Source: Bacilli bacterium (GTDB lineage Bacteria; Bacillota_I; Bacilli_A; ML615J-28; CAG-698). Taken from it: a DNA stretch of 56,483 nt. Below, one piece after another: positions 42,229 to 49,220 of the stretch. The stretch lies in assembly GCA_918272565.1 (NCBI GenBank), contig CAKJYW010000028.1, positions 1 to 56,483 of the forward strand. The letters are read 5' to 3'. The notes under the pieces were generated by a model. That model did not search any database. It saw only the letters and a program-made list of their open reading frames with translations, and was not told the origin of the DNA. Every line of letters starts with the position of its first letter. Within the stretch, counting starts at the first letter, position 1. The position numbers and the translations under genes are program-made.

Positions 42229-42264
42229 AAAAAAAGGGTTGATGAAAGAAAAAACACATCAACC
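42229..42264 (-). terminator. Terminator between tRNA-Leu and the Nudix gene
   Basis: Minus strand: 8-bp stem (42264-42257 with 42044-equivalent arm 42244-42237), T-rich 12-base loop, then a C and seven T (42235-42229). Confidence 0.75.
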
Positions 42265-42275
42265 TTGTTTTTTAA

Positions 42276-42362
42276 TGGTGGCTCTGGTCGGACTCGAACC
42301 GACACGGTATTGCTACCACAGGATTTTGAGTCCAGCGCGTCTACCAATTTCACCACAAAGCC
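42276..42362 (-). tRNA. tRNA-Leu (anticodon CAA), CCA encoded
   Basis: An 87-base class II tRNA on the minus strand: acceptor GGCTTTG/CAGAGCC (one G-T), D arm with GGTAGACGC, anticodon loop CTCAAAA giving CAA, long variable arm, T arm GTCGG-TTCGAGT-CCGAC, discriminator A, CCA. The anticodon stem shows a T-T mismatch at its second pair (CTGGA/TCCTG). Confidence 0.95.
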
Positions 42363-42374
42363 ATATCTTTAATT

Positions 42375-42403
42375 ATTATACCATATTATAGATACGTTTT
42401 CAA
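42375..42403 (-). promoter_or_regulatory. Strong promoter of tRNA-Leu
   Basis: Minus strand: TTGAAA (42403-42398), 17 bases, TATAAT (42380-42375) with TGG before it. The -35 lies in the centre of a long palindrome. Confidence 0.85.
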
Positions 42404-42419
42404 GAAAAAGTATCTATAA
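42386..42419. repeat. 34-bp near-perfect palindrome in the tRNA-Leu / transporter divergent region
   Basis: Bases 42386-42401 pair with 42404-42419; 15 of 16 positions match (mismatch 42396/42409). Outer arms are TTATAGATAC/GTATCTATAA, inner arms TTTTC/GAAAA. There is no T-run on either side, so it is not a terminator. Position over the -35 of tRNA-Leu suggests an operator. Confidence 0.85.
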
Positions 42420-42434
42420 AAGAAGGGGAGTTTG

Positions 42435-42443
42435 TGATAAAAT
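42435..42443 (+). promoter_or_regulatory. Extended -10 promoter of the ArsB/CitM-like gene
   Basis: TGA-TAAAAT (42435-42443), no clear -35, 24 bases before the start codon. Confidence 0.5.
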
Positions 42444-42467
42444 ATATGAGTTTTGTGAGGCAATAAA

Positions 42468-43754
42468 ATGAAAATTGCATTGATAATTAGTCTAATAATT
42501 GTTTTAGTAATGATATTTATGATCATCAAGTTTCCTAAAATAAAAATAGGCAAGGTTGAGTTCCAATCATTTTGGGTTGTCCCTCTAATTGGGATGGTTG
42601 TTATCTTTGTTTTAGGGCTTATTAATTTTAGTGATGCTTTAGATGAATTACTAAAAGAAAGTAGTGTTAATCCGATAAAGATTCTAATTCTCTTTTTCTC
42701 AATGACTTTTATGTCAATTGTTTTAGATGAATTAGGATTCTTTGAATATCTAGCTAATAAAGCATTAAAAAGATGTAGCAACAATCAGATTAAACTATTT
42801 TTCTCTTTATATATCTTAACTAGCATTTTAACAATCTTTACATCAAATGATATTATCATTTTAACATTTACGCCTTTTATTGTCTTTTTCACAAAAAACG
42901 CTAAGATTAATCCAATTCCATATTTAGTAAGTGAGTTTGTGGCAGCTAATACTTGGAGCATGATGTTTATTATCGGTAATCCAACAAACATCTATCTAGC
43001 TACATCTTTTAATCTTGGCTTTTTAGATTATTTTAAAGTGATGATTCTACCAACTATTGCTGCTGGGTCTGTAAGCTTAGGAGTTTTATATCTACTTTTT
43101 AGAAAAGAATTAAAAGAAGAAATGGTAATAGAAGCAAAAGATGCTCATGTTAAAAGTAGAAAGCTAGTAATATCTGATGTTATTATCTTAGGTGTATGTA
43201 CTTTAATCTTAATTGTTTCTAATTACATCGGAATTGAAATGTATTTAGTTGCTTTGTTTTGTGCTTTGATGATGCTTGGATTATTAGTTCTTTATTCAAT
43301 AAAGAAACATAACACTGTTTTTTTGTTTGATGGAGTGAAGAGGATTCCTTGGAATTTAGCACCATTTTTGCTTTCGATGTTTGTAATTGTCTTAACTGAC
43401 AAAGGATATCAAATAAATGATAAGATTAGAGAATTTTATAATCATGGTAATAGCATCTTAGTTTATGGTGGCTCGTCTACTCTAGCATCAAACCTAATTA
43501 ATAATATTCCTATGAGTGTCTTTTATTCTTCAATCATTCCTGAAAATGATTTAGGAGCGCTCTTTAGTACGATAATTGGATCTAATATTGGAGCATTTTT
43601 AACTCCAATAGGAGCTCTAGCGGGTATAATGTGGTTATCAATATTAAAAAAATATGAAATTAAATATTCATTTTTAAGTTTTATTAAATATGGAGTAATC
43701 ATAGTTATACCAACTTTGTGTGCTAGTTTACTTACACTTTTCTTGGTTTTGTAA
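42468..43754 (+). CDS. ArsB/CitM-like ion transporter (IT superfamily)
   Basis: The 428-residue protein has about 10-12 helices and two half-similar motifs: FTSNDIIILTFTPF with NTWSMMFIIGNPTNI in the first half, and NLINNIPMSVFYS with IGSNIGAFLTPIGALAGI in the second. These pseudo-repeats are typical of the ArsB/NhaD/CitM group of ion transporter family proteins that move arsenite, Na+/H+ or dicarboxylates. No arsenic genes lie nearby, so the substrate is open. GTGAGG precedes the start. A VTT gene follows. Confidence 0.8.
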   Translation: MKIALIISLIIVLVMIFMIIKFPKIKIGKVEFQSFWVVPLIGMVVIFVLGLINFSDALDELLKESSVNPIKILILFFSMTFMSIVLDELGFFEYLANKALKRCSNNQIKLFFSLYILTSILTIFTSNDIIILTFTPFIVFFTKNAKINPIPYLVSEFVAANTWSMMFIIGNPTNIYLATSFNLGFLDYFKVMILPTIAAGSVSLGVLYLLFRKELKEEMVIEAKDAHVKSRKLVISDVIILGVCTLILIVSNYIGIEMYLVALFCALMMLGLLVLYSIKKHNTVFLFDGVKRIPWNLAPFLLSMFVIVLTDKGYQINDKIREFYNHGNSILVYGGSSTLASNLINNIPMSVFYSSIIPENDLGALFSTIIGSNIGAFLTPIGALAGIMWLSILKKYEIKYSFLSFIKYGVIIVIPTLCASLLTLFLVL

Positions 43755-43827
43755 AAAATAAAAAAAACTTGTATTTTATTTGTTTTTTTATTTCAAAAAT
43801 AGTAGAATAATAACAAGGAATATAGTT

Positions 43828-44613
43828 ATGAATAAATTGAGTGAGAATACAAAGAAAATATTAAAAGTTTTAATCGTTATCGTTGGCCTTGCTTTACTAA
43901 GTGTAACGATATATTTAATCCTTTATGCTTGTGGCTTAACTGATAAAGAAACAATATCAAATTGGCTACTTAAGTGGGGCGAACTTGCCTGGGTTGTTTT
44001 CATCCTAACGAGAGTTGTTTGTACAATTTTCTTATCATTTGTCCCTGCTTGTAGCATGGCGTTTGATGCTATTGCTTTGATGCTATTTGGCTCAATGATG
44101 CATTATGAGCCTTGGAAAGTATTTATCATTTGCCTTATAAGTGTAATTTTAGCTAGTTGCATAATGGATGTAATTGGAAGATTCGGTGGAAGTAGAGCAA
44201 TTATAAAGCTTGTTGGGAAGAAAGACTACGATGAAGCACTTGACTTAGTTCAAGAAAAGGGAATAGTTTATGTCCCTGTTATGTATTTGCTTCCAGTATT
44301 TCCTGATGATGCTATTTGCTTAGTTGCGGGGGCTGCTAGAATTAAATTCTGGGTACATTTCTTGTATATTTTCTTCTTTAGAGGAATAGGATGTGCAACT
44401 GTTGTCTTTGGAGTATCAGTTATTCCTGAAGGTGTAAGAACATTTACATCAACTAATGTTTGGGATTATGTAGAAGTAGTAACAGTCGTTGTCTTCTGGA
44501 TTTTTGCGGTATTTAGAATCGCTGGATTTGTTGACAAGTGGTTAACAAAGAAATTAAAAGAAAGAAAAGCTTTGAAAGAATCAACTACAGAAGAAGCTAA
44601 AGTAGAAGAATAA
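43828..44613 (+). CDS. Second TVP38/TMEM64 (VTT-domain, DedA-like) membrane protein
   Basis: The 261-residue protein has an N-terminal helix (about 10-32), the VTT core FLSFVPACSMAFDAIALMLFG and the later VMYLLPVFPDDAICLVAGAARI, and a charged C-terminal tail rich in Lys and Glu. ATG 43828 follows AAGGAA; the frame open from 43780 lies in the AT-rich intergenic stretch. Probable role in lipid or carrier transbilayer movement. As with the VTT gene at 34924, its neighbour is an anion-type carrier. A terminator follows directly. Confidence 0.83.
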   Translation: MNKLSENTKKILKVLIVIVGLALLSVTIYLILYACGLTDKETISNWLLKWGELAWVVFILTRVVCTIFLSFVPACSMAFDAIALMLFGSMMHYEPWKVFIICLISVILASCIMDVIGRFGGSRAIIKLVGKKDYDEALDLVQEKGIVYVPVMYLLPVFPDDAICLVAGAARIKFWVHFLYIFFFRGIGCATVVFGVSVIPEGVRTFTSTNVWDYVEVVTVVVFWIFAVFRIAGFVDKWLTKKLKERKALKESTTEEAKVEE

Positions 44614-44639
44614 AATGCAATTATTTAATTGCATTTTTT
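44612..44639 (+). terminator. Terminator-like hairpin before the S11 peptidase gene
   Basis: An 11-bp stem (44612-44622 with 44627-44637), loop ATTT, T-run to 44639. The next start codon is only 18 bases further, leaving no room for a promoter. Confidence 0.85.
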
Positions 44640-44656
44640 ATAACTATGGAGGAAAA

Positions 44657-45496
44657 ATGAAAACAAAAATCGATTTAGAATTACAAAAGATCATTGAAGA
44701 TGGAACAGCTGGCTATGTTACAGTATATGATGTAAAAAATGATACTATTATTGCTTCAATTGAAGGCGACTACGAATGTTATCCTGCAAGTGTAACTAAA
44801 GTTTTAACTGCAATCACAGCTTATAATTATGTAGATGGAGAAGAAGAAATGATTGTTGGGGACGAGCAAGATGTTATGCACTATTCACCTGACCCAAGCG
44901 TTGCGGGAGTTAGTAAGGGTGAGAAATGGAAACTAAAAGATATGCTATATGGCTTAATGCTTCCATCAGGTAACGACTGTGCTTATACTATTGGATATAA
45001 TGTAATTAGTAAGATGGATAAATATAAAGATTTATCAGTTGAAGGTAAATGTCACGCTTACGCTAAATTAATGAATGATTATGCGCGTAGTCTCGGGTGC
45101 TTACAGACTGAATATTACACATTAGATGGTAATGATCATGTTAAAGGGAAAGTGGCACGTCACGTCACTTCAACAAACGACCTAATTCTAATGATGAAGA
45201 AAGCTTTAGAGATTCCTGATATTAAAAAAGCAATGTCAACTGAGGCTATAACATTAGATATCAATGGAAAAATCTATAATTTAAAGAATACTAATAGATT
45301 AATCAGAAAAGATAGTGAATTTTATAATCCAAATGTAGTTTGTGGAAAGACAGGAACAACTAATCTAGCTGGTTATTGTTTAATGACATATGCTAAAAAA
45401 GATAATAAAGAATATATCGTAGCTATGTGTCATGCTGCACCAGGAACTTACCGTTTTTCTGAACAAAACAAGATTTATAATTATTTATTTAAATAA
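44657..45496 (+). CDS. S11-type serine peptidase (D-Ala-D-Ala carboxypeptidase-like) without signal peptide
   Basis: The 279-residue protein has the penicillin-binding triad: Ser45 and Lys48 in ASVTK, Ser104 and Asn106 in PSGNDCAY, and CGKTGTTNLAGY near 235. This is the DacA/S11 pattern that removes the terminal D-Ala of peptidoglycan stem peptides. The mature-type sequence starts at once (MKTKIDLELQKIIED) with no signal peptide, hydrophobic anchor or C-terminal membrane helix, which is unusual for an enzyme acting outside the membrane. ATG 44657 follows GGAGG; upstream frame is the terminator hairpin. Confidence 0.85.
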   Translation: MKTKIDLELQKIIEDGTAGYVTVYDVKNDTIIASIEGDYECYPASVTKVLTAITAYNYVDGEEEMIVGDEQDVMHYSPDPSVAGVSKGEKWKLKDMLYGLMLPSGNDCAYTIGYNVISKMDKYKDLSVEGKCHAYAKLMNDYARSLGCLQTEYYTLDGNDHVKGKVARHVTSTNDLILMMKKALEIPDIKKAMSTEAITLDINGKIYNLKNTNRLIRKDSEFYNPNVVCGKTGTTNLAGYCLMTYAKKDNKEYIVAMCHAAPGTYRFSEQNKIYNYLFK

Positions 45497-45525
45497 AGAG
45501 CATCCAACATTTTGTTGGGCTCTTT
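45495..45525 (+). terminator. Terminator-like hairpin between the S11 and polymerase genes
   Basis: Stem AAAGAGC/GCTCTTT (45495-45501 with 45519-45525) plus CCAAC/GTTGG inside a 2-base bulge, then T. The polymerase start is 14 bases downstream. Confidence 0.8.
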
Positions 45526-45538
45526 TTAGGAGTTAGAA

Positions 45539-46819
45539 ATGAAGCAACATGTTTACTTTGTTATTGATATGAAATCATTCTATGCTTCAGTCGAATGTGT
45601 CTTAAGAGGCCTAGATCCTCTAACTACAGATTTGGTTGTAGCAGACGAAACTAGAACCGATAAAACAATCTGCTTAGCAGTGTCTCCTTCACTAAAGAAG
45701 AAGGGTGTTAAAAACAGATGTCGCTTATTTGAGGTTCCAAAAAGCTTCAATGCAATTATCGCCTGTCCCCAGATGGAAACCTATATCGATTATGCTGGTA
45801 AGATTTATTCGATTTATCTAGATTATCTATCTAAAGATGATATTCATGTCTATTCTATCGATGAATGCTTTTTAGATGTAACTAGTTACCTTAAAATTCA
45901 TAAAATTAGAGCAAAGCAATTTGCGTGTTTGCTACTTAATAGAATTAAAAATGAGCTTCACCTTCCTGCTACATGCGGAATAGGATCTAACCTTTATCTA
46001 GCTAAAATTGCTTTAGATATTAGCGCTAAGCACTCACGTGACGGGATTGATTGGTTAGATGAAGAGAAGTTCATTAAAACATTATCGCACCATACTCCAA
46101 TAACTGACTTTTGGCGTATTTCAACTGGTACCGCAAACCGTCTAAAGAAATATGGAATCGTCGATATGGAAGGTATTAGAAACATAGATAGTGATGTATT
46201 GTATAAAGAATTTGGAATTGATGCAGAACTTTTGATTGATCACGCTTATGGAATAGAGCCGTGTGAGATGAAACACATCAAAAATTATAAAAGTAGAAGT
46301 AAATCGATTTCTTCAACGCAAATTTTAGCTGATGGTTATAGTTATAATGATGTTTTAGTCGTTATTAAAGAGATGATTCAAGAAGGGTGCTTCACTTTAG
46401 CTAGCAAAAAACTTGTAACTGATAGTGTAGCGGTAATGTTTAATTATGAAGATTATTCTTATGGACATTTTAAGATTAATCTAGGTGTTAAAACAAATCT
46501 TTTTAGTTTTATGATTGATAAAGTGTTAGATGAAGCCAAAAAAGTACTAGATAAAGATAAAAAGGTAAAAAGAATTGGATATGGATTTGGTGCACTTTTT
46601 GATGAAACAAACGAATCTTACGATTTATTTACCGATTTAGAAAAAGTAAAGAAAGAAAAAGCGTTACGAGATTCTATTTTAGAGATTCAAGAGAAATATG
46701 GAAAGAACTCTTTGCTTAAAGCGATTAATTATACTGAGAAAGCTATGCAAATAGAGCGTAATGAAATGATTGGAGGTCATCGTGCCAAAGCAAGAAAGAA
46801 CAAAGATGAGTCTAAATGA
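45539..46819 (+). CDS. Y-family DNA polymerase (UvrX/UmuC-like)
   Basis: The 426-residue protein has VIDMKSFYASVEC at the start (first catalytic Asp, steric-gate aromatic), YSIDECFLDVT (Asp-Glu pair), CGIGSNLYLAKIA and a helix-hairpin-helix thumb (LKKYGIVDMEGI). It belongs to the translesion polymerases; the sequence looks more like the Bacillus UvrX/YqjW type than DinB, supported by a YolD-like gene overlapping its end. AGGAG precedes ATG. No beta-clamp motif search was done. No LexA box (GAACN4GTTC) is visible upstream. Confidence 0.9.
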   Translation: MKQHVYFVIDMKSFYASVECVLRGLDPLTTDLVVADETRTDKTICLAVSPSLKKKGVKNRCRLFEVPKSFNAIIACPQMETYIDYAGKIYSIYLDYLSKDDIHVYSIDECFLDVTSYLKIHKIRAKQFACLLLNRIKNELHLPATCGIGSNLYLAKIALDISAKHSRDGIDWLDEEKFIKTLSHHTPITDFWRISTGTANRLKKYGIVDMEGIRNIDSDVLYKEFGIDAELLIDHAYGIEPCEMKHIKNYKSRSKSISSTQILADGYSYNDVLVVIKEMIQEGCFTLASKKLVTDSVAVMFNYEDYSYGHFKINLGVKTNLFSFMIDKVLDEAKKVLDKDKKVKRIGYGFGALFDETNESYDLFTDLEKVKKEKALRDSILEIQEKYGKNSLLKAINYTEKAMQIERNEMIGGHRAKARKNKDESK

Positions 46820-47123
46820 TAGAGCAAAGCAATTTGCTCCATTTGATGCCTTAAAAGGGCTAAGGACTAAATTAAGATTAGTTGAATACGAACACGAAAG
46901 AGTTGAAAAAGGCGATGTAAGCGAAGAAAAAGCTAAGAAGATCTCTGATATTTTGCTTAATCTGAATAAGAAGCAAGTTTTAAAAGTTACTTACTACTAT
47001 TGCGGTCATTATATGGAACTTAAAGGAAATGCTAAGTTTGATATTGAATTTAATACATTAGATATTTTAGGAAAGAAAATTGAGCTTAGTGATATCTACG
47101 ATATTGATGTTATAGAAAATTAA
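46782..47123 (+). CDS. YolD-like protein (GTG start)
   Basis: The 113-residue protein carries DRAKQFAPFDALKGL, the YolD-like opening, and beta-strands LKVTYYYCGHYMELKG. YolD-like proteins accompany Y-family polymerases in Bacillota, often with the genes overlapping as here (38 bases). They are thought to be UmuD-like partners but the role is unproven. Start GTG 46782 has GGAGGT 4 bases upstream; an ATG at 46806 is the alternative and lacks a site. Confidence 0.8.
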   Translation: MPKQERTKMSLNDRAKQFAPFDALKGLRTKLRLVEYEHERVEKGDVSEEKAKKISDILLNLNKKQVLKVTYYYCGHYMELKGNAKFDIEFNTLDILGKKIELSDIYDIDVIEN

Positions 47124-47141
47124 GGAAAATTTTGGTATAAT
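47113..47141 (+). promoter_or_regulatory. Promoter of the DUF2971-amidase-GH2-GT2 operon
   Basis: TGG-TATAAT (-10 at 47136-47141), weak -35 TAGAAA at 47113-47118. Transcription should begin near 47148, just before AGAAGGTG. Confidence 0.65.
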
Positions 47142-47160
47142 ACCTTTAGAAGGTGATATT

Positions 47161-48144
47161 ATTAGATCTAGTAACAATTATATTTATAAATATGTAAAAT
47201 ACGATGACGCTATTTCTAATATCAAAGAAAATGTCGTGTCATTAGGAAATCCTTTAAGGTTTAATGACCCTTTTGATAGTTTTATTGCGGTGGACGAAAG
47301 TAATAAAAAGAAGTCAATAAAACTACTTGAAGAATTCTTTTATATTAAGAAATTTAACGATTTACTTGAGAGTCATGAACTTCCTAGTGGAAAGTTTGCA
47401 TCTCAAGAAAAGAGATTAGCGGAATTAAGGAAAGAGATCGTTAAAACGAGACAATTTCTTCATGATGCCTCTTTATATAAAACAGCACTAAATACAATTA
47501 GTGAAATAGTGACTAAAGACTATACATATAATGAGATCTTAGAGAAAGAAAGAGCTGATTTCATTAAAAACATGACTAAGAAGTTGATGGGATTTAGAGA
47601 ATCGGCTTTGGTTAGTTGCTTTTGTGAAAGGTATGACTCAATATTAATGTGGGGGCATTATGCTGATAGGGATCGTGGTGTTTGTATTGAATATGAGCGT
47701 CCTTTAGATAATCCTAACTTTTATAAAGTTAGATATCAAAAGAAGAGGATACCATTTAATCTCTTTAAAATTACGACTTTAGTTCTAGGCTATTTGTTTA
47801 CTAATGATGTTATTGATGAATCTGATGATAAATTAATTAGTAGTATTATTGAGCCATTCTTAACTAAGTCATATGAGTGGAAATACGAAGACGAAATTCG
47901 TTGTATTTTCGCTCGCTCTAGTAAGGATGAAAATATCTATACTATTAATAAGCCAACAAGGCCTGATGGTATTCAGTATTTATACCATATGCCAACAAAA
48001 GTCACTAGAATTTTCTTGGGTTGCAAGATTTCTAATGAAAGAGAGCAAAACATCAAAAGGTTAGCAGATGAATTAGGTATACCTGTTGTTAAAATGAAAC
48101 CAGATAATTACATTTATCGCTTAGATCCAGTAGAAATTAAATAG
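47161..48144 (+). CDS. DUF2971 family protein, probable AUU start
   Basis: The 327-residue product contains the DUF2971 N-terminal signature: YKYVKYDDAISNI, then LGNPLRFNDPFDSF, and later ALVSCFCERYDSILMWGHYAD and YEWKYEDEIRCIF. The first part of this signature lies upstream of the only canonical start in frame (GTG 47236), and no ATG, GTG or TTG exists in frame between the promoter and there. AAGGTG at 47150-47155 is 5 bases before ATT 47161, so AUU initiation is most likely (ATT 47158 is too close). Function of DUF2971 is unknown; members are common in accessory and phage-related regions. First gene of a four-gene operon. Confidence 0.82.
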   Translation: MRSSNNYIYKYVKYDDAISNIKENVVSLGNPLRFNDPFDSFIAVDESNKKKSIKLLEEFFYIKKFNDLLESHELPSGKFASQEKRLAELRKEIVKTRQFLHDASLYKTALNTISEIVTKDYTYNEILEKERADFIKNMTKKLMGFRESALVSCFCERYDSILMWGHYADRDRGVCIEYERPLDNPNFYKVRYQKKRIPFNLFKITTLVLGYLFTNDVIDESDDKLISSIIEPFLTKSYEWKYEDEIRCIFARSSKDENIYTINKPTRPDGIQYLYHMPTKVTRIFLGCKISNEREQNIKRLADELGIPVVKMKPDNYIYRLDPVEIK

Positions 48145-48152
48145 GAGTTATT

Positions 48153-49220
48153 ATGAATAAAGTACTTAAGTTTTTTCTAGATAATAAAGAGAAAAGAGAA
48201 ACAATTGTTAATAAAGACATTAGAGTTTATGGATGGGAATTTGAATATGACTATCATATGACTGGTAGTCTAACAAAATATCTTTTTGAAGATTTTGAAG
48301 TGATTGAAAATATTGCTCCTATTACTAATGATAATCGTGATGGAAGAGTAAAACCTAATTATTACATCACTGTTCATGATACTGGTGATACTCGTGATTA
48401 TCACAATGCAGGTTTTTGGAGCAATGTTGTTAAGGTGCAAGAGTGGGAACAGGGCCATTATTCTGCTAGTTTCCAATATGTTACTGGTAATGATGGTATT
48501 TTCCATAATATCCCTGATAATGAGATAGGATATCATGCAGGGGATAGTACTTATTATGATTACACTTTGTATGATACTTTAGTTACTGGAACTAATAATA
48601 ACCCTAAAGTAACTATTAGTGAAGATGGTTATTATGAAGTAGATGGAAAGAAGTCAGTTTTACTAGCTCCAAGAGTTCATAGAGAAAAAAACGGTGAAGT
48701 CGTTTTAGATAGATTACCAAAAACTAGCGATATTAACGATCAAGGAGTTTTGTGTAAACTAATTGATGGTAAATATTTTATTGGAGAAACATATTATTCA
48801 CCAGGTTACGGTCTAATTAGTAATCGTGGAGGTAATAATAATTCTATTGGAATTGAATCTTGCATTAATTTAGGTAGTGATATCTATTTGACTTGGCAAA
48901 AAACCGCTAAGCTTGTAGCTCATTTATTAAAAGAAAACTTCCTAGAAATGTCTGATATTAAGCAACATCATTACTTTAGTGGAAAGAATTGCCCTCAAAC
49001 AATGAGAATGAATGGGTTATGGGAGCACTTCTTAAGTTTGGTTAGTTTTGAGCGCAGGATCCTTGATTTTTTAGATGAAGGATACATTATCAAGCTAGAA
49101 TGCGATGATCCTAATGTTGATTCTTTGGGAAGAATTAAAAAGCTAACTGATAAGACAATTAAATACAAAATCATAACTATTTATAATGGCGAAAAAGAAG
49201 AGTTAGAGTTGGAACTATAA
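48153..49220 (+). CDS. N-acetylmuramoyl-L-alanine amidase (Amidase_2) without signal peptide
   Basis: The 355-residue protein has the Amidase_2/PGRP zinc site: His75 in TVHDTG, a late His in QHHYFSGKNCPQ and the Cys of NCP, with the catalytic-type Lys just before it. HAGD near 128 is the usual substrate-groove strand. About 60 residues with no match are inserted between 135 and 195. No signal peptide or wall-binding module is present. AGGAG precedes the ATG; the gene lies 8 bases after DUF2971 and overlaps GH2 by one base. It may cleave recycled muropeptides in the cytoplasm or be exported by a route not visible here. Confidence 0.86.
   Translation: MNKVLKFFLDNKEKRETIVNKDIRVYGWEFEYDYHMTGSLTKYLFEDFEVIENIAPITNDNRDGRVKPNYYITVHDTGDTRDYHNAGFWSNVVKVQEWEQGHYSASFQYVTGNDGIFHNIPDNEIGYHAGDSTYYDYTLYDTLVTGTNNNPKVTISEDGYYEVDGKKSVLLAPRVHREKNGEVVLDRLPKTSDINDQGVLCKLIDGKYFIGETYYSPGYGLISNRGGNNNSIGIESCINLGSDIYLTWQKTAKLVAHLLKENFLEMSDIKQHHYFSGKNCPQTMRMNGLWEHFLSLVSFERRILDFLDEGYIIKLECDDPNVDSLGRIKKLTDKTIKYKIITIYNGEKEELELEL

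Noticed and set aside
42213-42356. N-terminal extension of the Nudix ORF starting MVKLVDALDSK
   Set aside because: It is the translated tRNA-Leu gene plus the terminator; the real start with a ribosome site is at 42212.
44615-44656. Longer N-terminus of the S11 peptidase (start at 44615)
   Set aside because: The extra codons translate the terminator hairpin, and GGAGG is placed for ATG 44657.
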